This document shows, piece after piece, positions 8,129 to 16,348 of a stretch of 64,000 nt of DNA. The DNA lies in assembly GCF_007474605.1 (NCBI RefSeq), contig NZ_VHKL01000009.1, forward strand, positions 248,001-312,000. The letters run 5' to 3'. Both the position numbers and the translations under genes were made by a program. The notes beneath the pieces are model-generated. The model did no database searches, was not told the origin of the DNA, and was given only the letters and a program-made list of their open reading frames with translations. The DNA comes from Rhodoligotrophos appendicifer (GTDB lineage: Bacteria > Pseudomonadota > Alphaproteobacteria > Rhizobiales > Im1). The first letter of the stretch is position 1; each line of letters starts with the position of its first letter.

Positions 8129-8152
8129 ATGACCTGTATCGAGCACTGTTGA
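8129..8152 (+). CDS. 7-codon leader ORF with two cysteine codons
   Basis: ATG at 8129 opens a frame reading MTCIEHC before TGA. It has the best ribosome site of the whole leader (GAGGAG at 8116-8121, 7-nt spacing), better than metN itself. It sits between the SAM-II riboswitch and metN and is followed by a stable small hairpin (CGCCG/CGGCG, 8160-8173, CTTT loop). Two of seven codons are Cys (TGT). It may be the element that the riboswitch really gates, with translation or stalling of the leader passing the signal to metN; this is inference. Confidence 0.5.
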   Translation: MTCIEHC

Positions 8153-8234
8153 TCGGGCACGCCGCTTTCGGCGCCTGAAATCTTATCGAACACTGAACAG
8201 TCTCACTCCGGCCGGCACCCTGTGGCGCCGCCGC

Positions 8235-9431
8235 ATGCTCATGATGGCCACCATGAACAGCCCCATCACTTTGACCGCGCCCTTCGATGCCCTGGTTCTG
8301 CCCTACGGCGCCGTCGCCGGCGAGAATTTTCCCGAGGACGTCGTCGTGCACGGTCCCCAGCAGTACCCATCCCCGCCCACCGACCTCCCCATGGTCCGCC
8401 TCGCCGGAGTGTCCAAACGCTTCGAGGCCCGGGGTGCCGCCGCCTCCGTGGCCGCCCTCGACGACGTCAGCCTCGACATCCCCCGCGGCGGCATCTCCTC
8501 CATCATCGGCCGCAGCGGCGCCGGCAAGAGCACCCTCGTCCGCCTCCTGAACGGCCTCGAGCGCCCCACCACCGGCGAAGTCATCGTCGACGGCGTCGAC
8601 ATCGCCCGGCTCGACGGTGCCGAGCTGCGTGCGGCCCGCCGCGCCATCGGCATGGTCTTCCAGCACTTCAACCTGCTCTCCTCGCGCACCGCTTACGACA
8701 ATGTGGCGCTCCCCCTCGAGCTCCAGGGCCTCGACAGCCGCCGCATCCGGGCCCGCGTCGAGCCCCTTCTCGACCTCGTCGGCCTGGCCGACAAGCGCGA
8801 CCGCTACCCCGCCGAGCTCTCCGGCGGCCAGAAGCAGCGCGTCGGCATCGCCCGCGCGCTCGCCACGGAGCCGAAGCTTCTCCTCTCCGACGAGGCGACC
8901 TCGGCCCTCGATCCCGAGACCACCCGGTCGATCCTCGAGCTCCTCGCCCGCATCAACCGCGAGTTCGGATTGACGATCGCCCTCATCACCCACGAGATGG
9001 ACGTGGTGAAACAAATCGCCAGCCGCGTCGCCGTCCTCGATGCCGGCCGCATCGTCGAGCAGGGCGACGTCTTCGACCTCTTCTCCGCGCCGCAGCACGA
9101 GGTCACCCGCGCCTTTCTCGGCGCCGACCGCTCCCGCGCCCTCCCCGCTTTCGTGGCCGGCCAGCTCCATGCCGAGCCGCGCCAGGACAGCCGGGCCCTG
9201 GTTCGCATCACCTTTGCCGGCGAGCACGCGACCGCACCCGTCATCTCCCGCCTCGCCCGCATTCTCGGCGTCGATGTCGCCATTCTTCAGGGCGAGGTCG
9301 ACGAGATCGCCGGCCGCCCCTTCGGCACCCTGCTCGTGGCCTTCGCCAACGGCCCCAAGGTCGTCGACAAGGTCCGCGACCATCTCGCCGAATTCGGCCT
9401 CACTTTGGAGCATCTCGGCTATGTCGCCTGA
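8235..9431 (+). CDS. metN: methionine ABC transporter, ATP-binding protein
   Basis: A 398-residue protein. The ABC domain spans about residues 53-305, with Walker A GRSGAGKST (92-100), signature LSGGQKQR near 195, Walker B LLLSDEATSALD and the H-loop in ITHEMDV. The C-terminal NIL regulatory domain (about 320-398) is the MetN hallmark that binds methionine and inhibits transport. MetN energises D/L-methionine import with MetI and MetQ. An unusual 50-residue N-terminal extension precedes the usual start (MVRLAGVSKRF). ATG at 8235 is the longest ATG choice; ATG 8253 is possible, and neither has a good ribosome site. It overlaps metI by 11 nt. Confidence 0.92.
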   Translation: MLMMATMNSPITLTAPFDALVLPYGAVAGENFPEDVVVHGPQQYPSPPTDLPMVRLAGVSKRFEARGAAASVAALDDVSLDIPRGGISSIIGRSGAGKSTLVRLLNGLERPTTGEVIVDGVDIARLDGAELRAARRAIGMVFQHFNLLSSRTAYDNVALPLELQGLDSRRIRARVEPLLDLVGLADKRDRYPAELSGGQKQRVGIARALATEPKLLLSDEATSALDPETTRSILELLARINREFGLTIALITHEMDVVKQIASRVAVLDAGRIVEQGDVFDLFSAPQHEVTRAFLGADRSRALPAFVAGQLHAEPRQDSRALVRITFAGEHATAPVISRLARILGVDVAILQGEVDEIAGRPFGTLLVAFANGPKVVDKVRDHLAEFGLTLEHLGYVA

Positions 9432-10092
9432 ACTCGTCCAACTCATTCTTCGCGCTTTGTCGGAGACCCTGCAGATGGTCGCGATCTCCGGCCTGATCGG
9501 CACGGCCCTGGGCCTGCCCCTTGGCGTTTATCTCGCCACCAGCGGCCGCGGCGAACTGTTCCACGCCCCCGCTGTGAACCGCAGCCTCGGCTTCGTCGTG
9601 AACATTCTCAGGTCCACCCCCTTCATCATCCTGGTGGTGGCGATCATTCCCTTTACCCGTCTCGTCGTCGGCACCTCCATCGGCACCGATGCGGCCATCG
9701 TGCCCTTGGCCGTCGCCGCCACCCCCTTCATCGCCCGCATCGTCGAGACCGCCATTCGCGAGGTCGATCAGGGTCTTGTCGAGGCGGCGCTGGCCATGGG
9801 CGCGACCCCCTTCCAGATCGTCCGCAAGGTACTCGTCGCCGAGGCCATGCCCGGCATCATCCTGGGCCTCACTCTGTCCGCCGTGAGCCTGGTCGCGAAT
9901 TCCGCCATGGTGGGTGCCGTCGGCGGCGGCGGCCTCGGCGATCTCGGCATCCGCTACGGCTACCAGCGCTTCCGCCCGGAAGTCATGGCCCTCGTGGTGG
10001 TCGTCCTCGTCGTCCTCGTCCAGGGACTGCAAAGCCTCGGAGAACATCTCGCCCGTCGCGCCAACAAACGCGCCCGCGCCACCATAACCTGA
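9421..10092 (+). CDS. metI: methionine ABC transporter, permease
   Basis: A 223-residue inner-membrane protein with five predicted helices, the length normal for MetI. The EAA loop contacting MetN reads EAALAMGATPFQIVRKVLVAEAMPG. The conserved block VNILRSTPFIILVVAIIPFTRL is typical of the family. The ATG at 9421 lies inside the end of metN (11-nt overlap), so the two are co-translated. Confidence 0.95.
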   Translation: MSPELVQLILRALSETLQMVAISGLIGTALGLPLGVYLATSGRGELFHAPAVNRSLGFVVNILRSTPFIILVVAIIPFTRLVVGTSIGTDAAIVPLAVAATPFIARIVETAIREVDQGLVEAALAMGATPFQIVRKVLVAEAMPGIILGLTLSAVSLVANSAMVGAVGGGGLGDLGIRYGYQRFRPEVMALVVVVLVVLVQGLQSLGEHLARRANKRARATIT

Positions 10093-10121
10093 AGCCCGCG
10101 CCTGAGGAGACCGCCACCCCG

Positions 10122-10232
10122 TCATCCCGGGCGCACCGCAGCGCGAAGCGGTGCCGTGCAGACCCGGGACCTCGTCCCGCAGAGGAAAGCCCCCTCATGC
10201 TGGGGAGCAGCCGTCAGGCTGCGTCTCGAACC
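10122..10232. repeat. REP-like repeats between metI and metQ
   Basis: A CGTCATCCCGGG...ACCCGGGAC element (10122-10170) and a CCTCATGCTGGGGAGCAGCCG...CTGCGTCTCGAA element (10192-10232) fill most of the 174-bp gap between metI and metQ, the same two families seen at 7.6-7.9 kb. Such hairpins could change the relative mRNA levels of permease and binding protein. Confidence 0.75.
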
Positions 10233-10266
10233 AGTCAAGCCCACTCAGACCAGAAGGACTGCCCCC

Positions 10267-11052
10267 ATGTCACCAAAAACCCTCTTCGCCGCCATCGCCC
10301 TTGCGGCCTCCCTCGCCGCCACCGCCCATGCCGAGACCAAGACGGTCAAGATCGGCGTAAGCCCCGGCCCCCATGCCGAGATCTTCGAGAAGGTGAAGCC
10401 CCTCGCGAAGGCCAAGGGCCTCGACCTCGAGATCATCGAATTCTCCGATTACGTCATTCCCAACACCGCCCTCGACGCTGGCGAGCTCGATGCCAACTCG
10501 TTCCAGAACCAGCCCTATCTCGACAATCAGAATGCCGATCGCGGCTTCGATCTCGTCTCCGTCGCCACCACGGTGAACTTCCCCCTCGGCATCTACTCCG
10601 CCAAGCACAAGACCTGGGAGGACATCCCCGACGGCGCCACCATCGCCATCCAGAACGACCCCACCAATGGCGGCCGCTCCCTTCTGCTCCTGCAGGATAA
10701 GGGCATCATCAAGCTGAAGCCCGGCGTCGGCTTCAAGCCCGGCCCCGCCGACATCGTGGAGAACCCGAAAAACCTGAAGATCATCGAGATCGAAGCCGCC
10801 CAGACGGCGCGCTCCCTCGAGGACGTGGACGCCGCAGCGATCAACACCAACTACGCCGTCGACGCCGGCATCGAACCCACCAGCGCCATCCTGCGGGAAT
10901 CCCCCAAGGGCCCCTACGTCAACATCATCGTGGTCCAGGCCAAGGACAAGGACGCCCAATGGGTCAAGGACCTCGTCGCCGTCTACCAGACCCCCGAGGT
11001 GAAGGACTTCGTGGAAACCCGCTTCAAGGGCGCCGTCCTCCCCAGCTGGTAA
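10267..11052 (+). CDS. metQ: methionine-binding periplasmic protein
   Basis: A 261-residue NlpA/MetQ-family binding protein. Residues 1-22 form a Sec signal peptide ending AHA-E; no lipobox cysteine follows, so it should be soluble rather than lipid-anchored. Family blocks are VKIGVSPGPHAEI, FSDYVIPNTALDAGELDANSFQNQPYL (split in two conserved pieces), IAIQNDPTNGGRSL and the AAINTNYA binding-site region. ATG at 10267 puts the signal peptide at the N-terminus. Third gene of the metNIQ unit under the SAM-II leader. Confidence 0.94.
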   Translation: MSPKTLFAAIALAASLAATAHAETKTVKIGVSPGPHAEIFEKVKPLAKAKGLDLEIIEFSDYVIPNTALDAGELDANSFQNQPYLDNQNADRGFDLVSVATTVNFPLGIYSAKHKTWEDIPDGATIAIQNDPTNGGRSLLLLQDKGIIKLKPGVGFKPGPADIVENPKNLKIIEIEAAQTARSLEDVDAAAINTNYAVDAGIEPTSAILRESPKGPYVNIIVVQAKDKDAQWVKDLVAVYQTPEVKDFVETRFKGAVLPSW

Positions 11053-11064
11053 CCACCCGCACCC

Positions 11065-11205
11065 CGTCATCCCGGCCGAAGCGCAGCGCAGAGCCGGGAC
11101 CCCATGCGCCCCCCCCCCCCCCCCCCCCCCACACCCGTCATCCCGGCCGGAGCGCAGCGCAGAGCCGGGACCCCATGCAGCCCGGGATCCCGGGTCAAGC
11201 CCGGC
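11065..11205. repeat. REP-like repeats flanking a 22-C homopolymer
   Basis: Two copies of GTCATCCCGGCC-RGAGCGCAGCGCAGAGCCGGGACCCCATG (about 11066-11105 and 11137-11177) flank an uninterrupted run of 22 cytosines (11109-11130). A further CCCGGGATCCCGGGTCAAGCCCGG element follows at 11180-11203. The run lies between the converging metQ and binding-protein genes. Such a tract is prone to slippage and to sequencing error, so its exact length is uncertain. Confidence 0.85.
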
Positions 11206-11238
11206 CTTCGCCCCGGATCGCGCCGAACCCCGCAACCC

Positions 11239-12357
11239 CTATTTCGTCGCTTTGACCTCTTCCCACATCTTGATGTATTTCGCCTTCCGCTCCGTCGTCA
11301 CCGGCAGGAGCAGGATGCCGCTCTCCAGGTGCTTCTGCGGATCCGCGATGCCCAGCGCTGCATATTTCTTCGGGTCCGACATCTCGAAGGCGCGTTTGTT
11401 GCTGTGCCCGTAGCCCACCTCCTCGATGACATATTTGCCCGTCTCCGGCGAGATCCAGGCATCCAGGAAGTCGTAGGCCGCCGCCGGATCCGCCTTGCCC
11501 GTATTCAGCAGCGTCAGCCCGCACAGCCAGGTGAAGATCCCCTCTTTCGGGATCGCATATTTCGCCGGGATTCCCTGGTCCACCAGCGACTTGACCGTCT
11601 CGTTCCAGGCATAGGCGGCGACGATCTCGCCCGAGGCCAGCCCCTGCGCCACCTCCGTATTGTCCTTCCACAGGAAGCGCGAGTTCTTCACCGCCTTCTC
11701 CGCCAGCGGCCGGGTGGCGGCCAGCTCCTCGTCCGACATCTCGAAGATCTTCTTCCGGTCGTAGCCCAGCATCAGCCCGGCGATCTCCAGCGAGACGTCG
11801 TCGTCCAGCGTCGAGACCCGCCCCTCATACTTCTCGTCGAACAGGATCCCCCAGCTTTCGTCCTTGGCATAGGCCTCGTCCACCAGGTCGGGCCGATAGG
11901 CGATGCTGGAATTGCCCCAATCCGCCGGCACCATCATCACCTTGCCGTCCATCACCACCCCGGGGGTGGTCTGCAGCGTCGGGAAGATGTCCTTCCAGTT
12001 GGACAGCTTGGATGTGTCCACCGCCTGCGACAGGCCCGCCTCCACGAATTGCGGCACCGAATAGGTGCAGGGATGCATGACGTCCGCCTGGAATCCGCCG
12101 CGCACCTTCTGCAGGGCTTCGTCCTCATTGGCGAAGATCGAGAAATTGGGCGCCGCGCCATATTTGGCTTCGTAAGGTTTGAAATAGGCGGGGTCCGTAT
12201 ACCCGCTCCATTCCATGCAGGTCAGCACCTCGGCCGACTGGGCGCTGCGCCCCTTCATGACCGCGACGCCCACGCCGAACGCCGCTGACGCTTTGAGCAT
12301 GTCGCGCCGGGAGATCTTTCCCTGCGCCATCCTGTCGACGAACTGGAATTTTCTCAT
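11239..12357 (-). CDS. polyamine-type ABC transporter binding protein, Tat-exported
   Basis: A 372-residue extracellular solute-binding protein of the PotD/spermidine-putrescine group. The N-terminus carries a twin-arginine signal (SRRDMLK at residues 16-22, then an Ala/Val-rich h-region), so it is probably exported folded by Tat. Typical segments are VLTCMEWSGYTDPAYFKPYEAK-like start of the mature domain, VMMVPADWGNSSIAYRPD and TLDDDVSLEIAGLMLG. It is divergent from the two permease genes, sharing a 198-bp promoter region. The ligand could be a polyamine or another cationic amine; the neighbouring amidohydrolase suggests an amide-containing compound. Confidence 0.85.
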   Translation of the reverse strand: MRKFQFVDRMAQGKISRRDMLKASAAFGVGVAVMKGRSAQSAEVLTCMEWSGYTDPAYFKPYEAKYGAAPNFSIFANEDEALQKVRGGFQADVMHPCTYSVPQFVEAGLSQAVDTSKLSNWKDIFPTLQTTPGVVMDGKVMMVPADWGNSSIAYRPDLVDEAYAKDESWGILFDEKYEGRVSTLDDDVSLEIAGLMLGYDRKKIFEMSDEELAATRPLAEKAVKNSRFLWKDNTEVAQGLASGEIVAAYAWNETVKSLVDQGIPAKYAIPKEGIFTWLCGLTLLNTGKADPAAAYDFLDAWISPETGKYVIEEVGYGHSNKRAFEMSDPKKYAALGIADPQKHLESGILLLPVTTERKAKYIKMWEEVKATK

Positions 12358-12555
12358 CGTTGTTTTCCCTCACCCTGATTGACGCTTCAATCAATCTACG
12401 TCCCTGAAAATGGACGCTGGCCGGCCCTAACTGTCAATCCTCAAAAGAGTTTAGGTTCTCCGTCAGCCGTCGGGATGATTGACAAGCGCACCCCTTGCTG
12501 CACGTAATTGGTCCTGTTCGCGGTGAAAACACCGGGGCTGTGGGGAGCATAATTA

Positions 12556-13533
12556 TTGGCCATCACTGCTGGCGAGGCGCGTTCCGCGACGGGAAAGATC
12601 GGCGACGGCTGGCGCAGCCTCCTGCATCGTCACGAAGCAATCCGCGGCTACGGGTTGATGGCGCCGACCCTGCTCGTCATGGCGGTGATGCTCGTCGCAC
12701 CGGTCATCGCTTTGGTGGTCACCAGCTTCTGGACCCAGGACGGCTACCGCATCGACCGCACCTTCACGCTGGACAATTACTGGTCGCTGATCAAGCCCGG
12801 CGAGGCCCGCATCACCTTCCTCGGCATTCCGCTCCCCTTCGAGAATGCCGTTTACATCATGCTCCTGGTGAAATCGCTGCTGATGTCGCTCGCAGCGACC
12901 GTCGCCGTCGTGCTGGCGGCCTATCCCATGGCCTATTTCCTGGCCTTCCGGGTCAAGAGCCACAAGCTCACCTGGCTGATCCTCATCACCATCCCCTTCT
13001 GGACGAGCTATCTCCTGCGCGTCTTCGCCTGGAAGCTCGTGCTCGGCTATAACGGCGCCATCAATTCCGGCCTGATCAGCCTCGGCCTCATCGACAAACC
13101 GCTGGAATTCCTTCTCTACAATCCCTTCGCGGTGATCCTCACTTTGACCCATGCCTGGGTCGCCTTCGCCATCCTGCCGATCTATGTGTCGCTCGAGAAG
13201 ATCGACCGCTCTTTGCTGGAGGCCGCCACCGATCTCGGCGACAGCGCCTGGGACCGGTTCCGCCGCGTCACCCTCCCGCTCTCCGCCCCCGGCGTGATCG
13301 CCACGGCGCTCCTCGTCTTCATCCCCACCGTGGGCGATTACGTGACGCCCACCTTGGTCGGCGGCTCCGGCGGCATCATGATCGGCAACTCGATCCAGAC
13401 CCTCTTCGGCCGCGCCAATGACGCGCCTCTCGGAGCGGCCCTGTCCATGACCATGATGCTGGTGGTCACCCTCATCGTCTGCCTCTTCCTCTGGGCCATC
13501 GGCTTCCGTCGCATGAAACAGGCCGACGCATGA
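12556..13533 (+). CDS. polyamine-type ABC transporter permease, PotB-like
   Basis: A 325-residue inner-membrane permease with six predicted helices and a larger periplasmic loop after the first, as in PotB. The EAA loop reads EAATDLGDSAWDRFRRVTLPLSAPG. Start codon is TTG at 12556, supported by GGGGAG 9 nt upstream. The next permease overlaps by 4 nt (ATGA). No ATP-binding subunit is present in the cluster. Confidence 0.9.
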   Translation: MAITAGEARSATGKIGDGWRSLLHRHEAIRGYGLMAPTLLVMAVMLVAPVIALVVTSFWTQDGYRIDRTFTLDNYWSLIKPGEARITFLGIPLPFENAVYIMLLVKSLLMSLAATVAVVLAAYPMAYFLAFRVKSHKLTWLILITIPFWTSYLLRVFAWKLVLGYNGAINSGLISLGLIDKPLEFLLYNPFAVILTLTHAWVAFAILPIYVSLEKIDRSLLEAATDLGDSAWDRFRRVTLPLSAPGVIATALLVFIPTVGDYVTPTLVGGSGGIMIGNSIQTLFGRANDAPLGAALSMTMMLVVTLIVCLFLWAIGFRRMKQADA

Positions 13534-14324
13534 CCCGGACCCGTCTCGATCCCCTCACCCTCTACGGCATCCTGTTCATCGTCTTCCTCTACGCGCCGAT
13601 CCTCCTGCTGCCCATGTTCTCCTTCAACGACAACACCTTCGCGGTCTTTCCCCTGAAGGGCTTCACCATCCGCGCCTATGAGCAGATGGTGGCCGAGCGC
13701 CCGTTGATGAACGCGCTGAAGAACAGCCTCATCGTCGCCTCGGTCGTCTCGGTCATGAGCACTGTCTTCGGCCTGCTCGCCGCCATGGCCGCCACCCGCT
13801 ACCGCCTGCCCGGCCGGGGCCCTGTCCTAGGCCTCATCATGCTGCCTTTGGTCATCCCCTCCATCATCCTGGCCGTGGCCCTGCTCATCATCATCCGCCA
13901 GTTTCTCGACCTCGAGCTGACGCTCTGGACCGTCGGCGCCGCCCATGTCCTGATCTGCGTGCCCTTCTCCATGCTCGTCCTCGTCTCCCGCCTCGAAGGC
14001 TTCGACCGGAGCCTCGAGGAGGCCTCCCAGGACCTTGGCGAGAATGGCTGGATGACCTTCTGGCGCGTCACCTTTCCGCTGATGCTGCCCGGCGTCGTCT
14101 CCAGCCTGCTCATGGCCTTCACCATTTCCTTCGACGAATATGTGCTGGCTTTCTTCCTTTCCGGCATCGACCAGACCCTGCCCATCTTCCTCTACAGCCA
14201 GCTCCGTTTCCCATCGAAGCTGCCCCTCACCTTGGCCCTCGGCTCCAGCATCCTCATCGTCTCCACCCTGGTGGTGGTGGTCTCGGAGCTCATTCGCCGG
14301 CGGGGGTCCGCTCAGACAATTTGA
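13530..14324 (+). CDS. polyamine-type ABC transporter permease, PotC-like
   Basis: A 264-residue permease with six helices. The EAA loop is EASQDLGENGWMTFWRVTFPLMLPG, and SFDEYVLAFFLSG is typical of PotC. It pairs with the PotB-like gene to form the membrane channel. Its stop is followed after 17 nt by the amidohydrolase start, so transport and hydrolysis are probably co-expressed. Confidence 0.9.
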   Translation: MTRTRLDPLTLYGILFIVFLYAPILLLPMFSFNDNTFAVFPLKGFTIRAYEQMVAERPLMNALKNSLIVASVVSVMSTVFGLLAAMAATRYRLPGRGPVLGLIMLPLVIPSIILAVALLIIIRQFLDLELTLWTVGAAHVLICVPFSMLVLVSRLEGFDRSLEEASQDLGENGWMTFWRVTFPLMLPGVVSSLLMAFTISFDEYVLAFFLSGIDQTLPIFLYSQLRFPSKLPLTLALGSSILIVSTLVVVVSELIRRRGSAQTI

Positions 14325-14341
14325 CAATCGAGGCCTTCCCA

Positions 14342-15985
14342 ATGAACCACGCGTCCCCCGACCTCATCGTCGTGAATGCCCACATCCGCACCATGGATGC
14401 GCTTCACCCTCATGCCGAAGCCCTGGCGGTGAAGGATGGCCGGGTTTGGGCCCTGGGCACGGATGCCGAGATCCGCAGCCTCGCCAATGGCACGACGCGC
14501 CTGGTCGATGCCCAGGGGCGCCTCGTTCTGCCCGGTTTCCAGGATACCCACATTCACCTGCAGGACTCCGGCACCGCCCGCTCCATGAGCGTCGCCCTCG
14601 ACGGCATCACCGACCTCGACAAGCTCCTCCAGCGCCTCGCTGAGCATGCCGCCGCCAACCCCGACGAGCCCTGGGTGCGCGGCAGCGGCTATTACACTGG
14701 CGTCTTCGGCGAGCATAATCTCAGCCGCCAGGTCCTTGACGCCGTCGTCCCCGATCGCCCCTGCTGGATCTACGGCTCCGATGGCCACAATGCCTGCTTG
14801 AACACCCTGGCCTGCAAGGCCGTCGGCCTCGACGAGACCACGCCCGATCCGCACAACGGCCAATTCGTCCGCGATGCGCAGGGCGTCCCCACCGGCCTGC
14901 TCTACGAGGACGCCCTCTTCTGGGTCCAGGACCGCATGCCGCCGCTCGACGACGGCCACTTCAAGACCGGCGTCCGCTATGCCCAGGCTCTCTGCAACCG
15001 TCACGGCATCACCGGCGTCCTCGATGCCCGCGTCGGCGAGCGCCACATGCGCGTCTACAAGGACTTGGCCGACGCCGGCGAATTGACGGTGCGCATCCGC
15101 GCCACCGCCCTCGTCACCCCCGAGGACACCGTCCACGACGCCCTGGAGCGTATCGAGAGGCTGCGCCGCGATTTCACCACACCCATGTCCTCGGTGCATT
15201 CGGCGAAATTCTTCCTCGACGGCGTCTTCGAGAACCGCACCGCCGCCATGATCGAGGACTATTCCGACGAGATCGGCGGCAACGCCCCCGTCATGTTCGA
15301 GGCCGAGCATCTGCGCGAGCTCTTCATCGCCTTCGACAAGGCCCGCTTCCAGCTCCACGCCCACTGCATCGGCGATGGCGCCGTCCGCGCCTGCCTCGAT
15401 GCCCTCCAGGCGGCCCGCGAAGCCAATGGCGAATGGCCCGCTCTGCATCAGGTGGCCCATATCCAGGTCATCGACCCCGCCGACATCCCCCGCTTCCGCG
15501 AGCTTGGGGCGGTCGCCAACATCCAGCCTCTCTGGGCCCGCAACGAACCCTCGGTCACCGACATCGCGCTCCCCATGGTGGGCGAGCAGCGCGGTCGCTA
15601 CATGTATGCCTGGGCGACGCTCCGCGATGCCGGCGCCATCTTCGCTGTCAGCAGCGACTGGGGCGTCTCCACCCTCAATCCCTTCGAGATCATGGCCGTC
15701 GCCGTGACCCGCAAGCCGCCGCGCAAATTCTCCAACCACCCGGTCTTCCTGCCCGAGGAGCGCATCACCGTCGAGGACGTGGTCCGCGGCTACACCCTGG
15801 ACGCCGCCGCCTCCGCCTGGCGCTCCGCCGACACCGGCTCGCTGGGCCTCGGCAAGTTCGCCGACCTGATCATCCTCGACCGCGACATCTTCACGATCGC
15901 CCCCGAAGAGCTCGCCGACACCCAGGTCCTCCTCACCCTCCTCGCCGGCCAAGAGGTCCACCGCGACCCCGCTTTGCCCGCCTGA
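14342..15985 (+). CDS. metal-dependent amidohydrolase, YtcJ-like
   Basis: A 547-residue amidohydrolase of the YtcJ group. The metal-binding HxH is H70-I-H72 in DTHIH. Further expected ligands are the HSAKFFLDG lysine region, HAHCIGDGA, VAHIQVID and the late Asp in VSSDWGVS. These enzymes hydrolyse C-N bonds of amides or formamides; the substrate cannot be read from the sequence. ATG at 14342 has GAGG 8 nt upstream; a TTG at 14321 overlapping the permease stop is the alternative. It ends the transport operon and suggests that the imported compound is hydrolysed in the cytoplasm. Confidence 0.87.
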   Translation: MNHASPDLIVVNAHIRTMDALHPHAEALAVKDGRVWALGTDAEIRSLANGTTRLVDAQGRLVLPGFQDTHIHLQDSGTARSMSVALDGITDLDKLLQRLAEHAAANPDEPWVRGSGYYTGVFGEHNLSRQVLDAVVPDRPCWIYGSDGHNACLNTLACKAVGLDETTPDPHNGQFVRDAQGVPTGLLYEDALFWVQDRMPPLDDGHFKTGVRYAQALCNRHGITGVLDARVGERHMRVYKDLADAGELTVRIRATALVTPEDTVHDALERIERLRRDFTTPMSSVHSAKFFLDGVFENRTAAMIEDYSDEIGGNAPVMFEAEHLRELFIAFDKARFQLHAHCIGDGAVRACLDALQAAREANGEWPALHQVAHIQVIDPADIPRFRELGAVANIQPLWARNEPSVTDIALPMVGEQRGRYMYAWATLRDAGAIFAVSSDWGVSTLNPFEIMAVAVTRKPPRKFSNHPVFLPEERITVEDVVRGYTLDAAASAWRSADTGSLGLGKFADLIILDRDIFTIAPEELADTQVLLTLLAGQEVHRDPALPA

Positions 15986-16030
15986 TCAAGGCCGCCTTCA
16001 CCAACTTCAGGGCCAGCCTCCGTCATCCGA

Positions 16031-16312
16031 GCGCCCCTCCGTCACCCTGGGGCCCCCCCTCCTCGTCATCCTCGGGCCCCCCTCCTCGTCATCCTCGGGC
16101 TTGACCCGAGGATCCAGGAGCCAAACACTCCAAAGCAGCCGCCCGCCTCACAGCCCAAATCGCCCGCGCCACCACAGCAGGGCCATTCCTTATCCTGGGC
16201 CCCTTCTTCATCCCTGAGGCCCTTCGTCATCCTCGGGCCCCCACCCCGTCATCCTCGGGCCCCCCACCCCGTCATCCTCGGGCTTGACCCGAGGATCCAG
16301 GAGCCAAACACT
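16031..16312. repeat. palindromic repeats, GTCATCCTCGGG family
   Basis: Two identical 42-bp copies (16088-16129 and 16271-16312) contain a 7-bp hairpin CCTCGGG(CTTGA)CCCGAGG and continue into GATCCAGGAGCCAAACACT. Truncated copies of GTCATCCTCGGGCCCCC stand at about 16065, 16228 and 16248. This family differs from that near the met genes. The 363-bp region between the amidohydrolase and GNAT genes holds nothing else except a duplicated gene end. Confidence 0.85.
16148..16180 (-). pseudogene. duplicated 3' end of the neighbouring GNAT gene
   Basis: Read on the minus strand, this fragment encodes LLWWRGRFGL followed by TGA, nearly the same as the last ten codons and stop of the GNAT gene (LLWRRGRYGL, 16351-16378 region). 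The same 42-bp repeat follows each copy downstream, so the unit gene-end plus repeat occurs twice, about 190 bp apart. Upstream homology stops abruptly at 16181. It is a remnant, not a gene. Confidence 0.65.
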
Positions 16313-16348
16313 TCACAGCAGCCAAGCACTCCTCAGCACCCGCTCGCC

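Noticed and set aside
8127-9503. 458-residue minus-strand frame opposite metN
   Set aside because: Gly/Asp/Ala-rich shadow of the GC-biased metN gene; metN is certain from its motifs.
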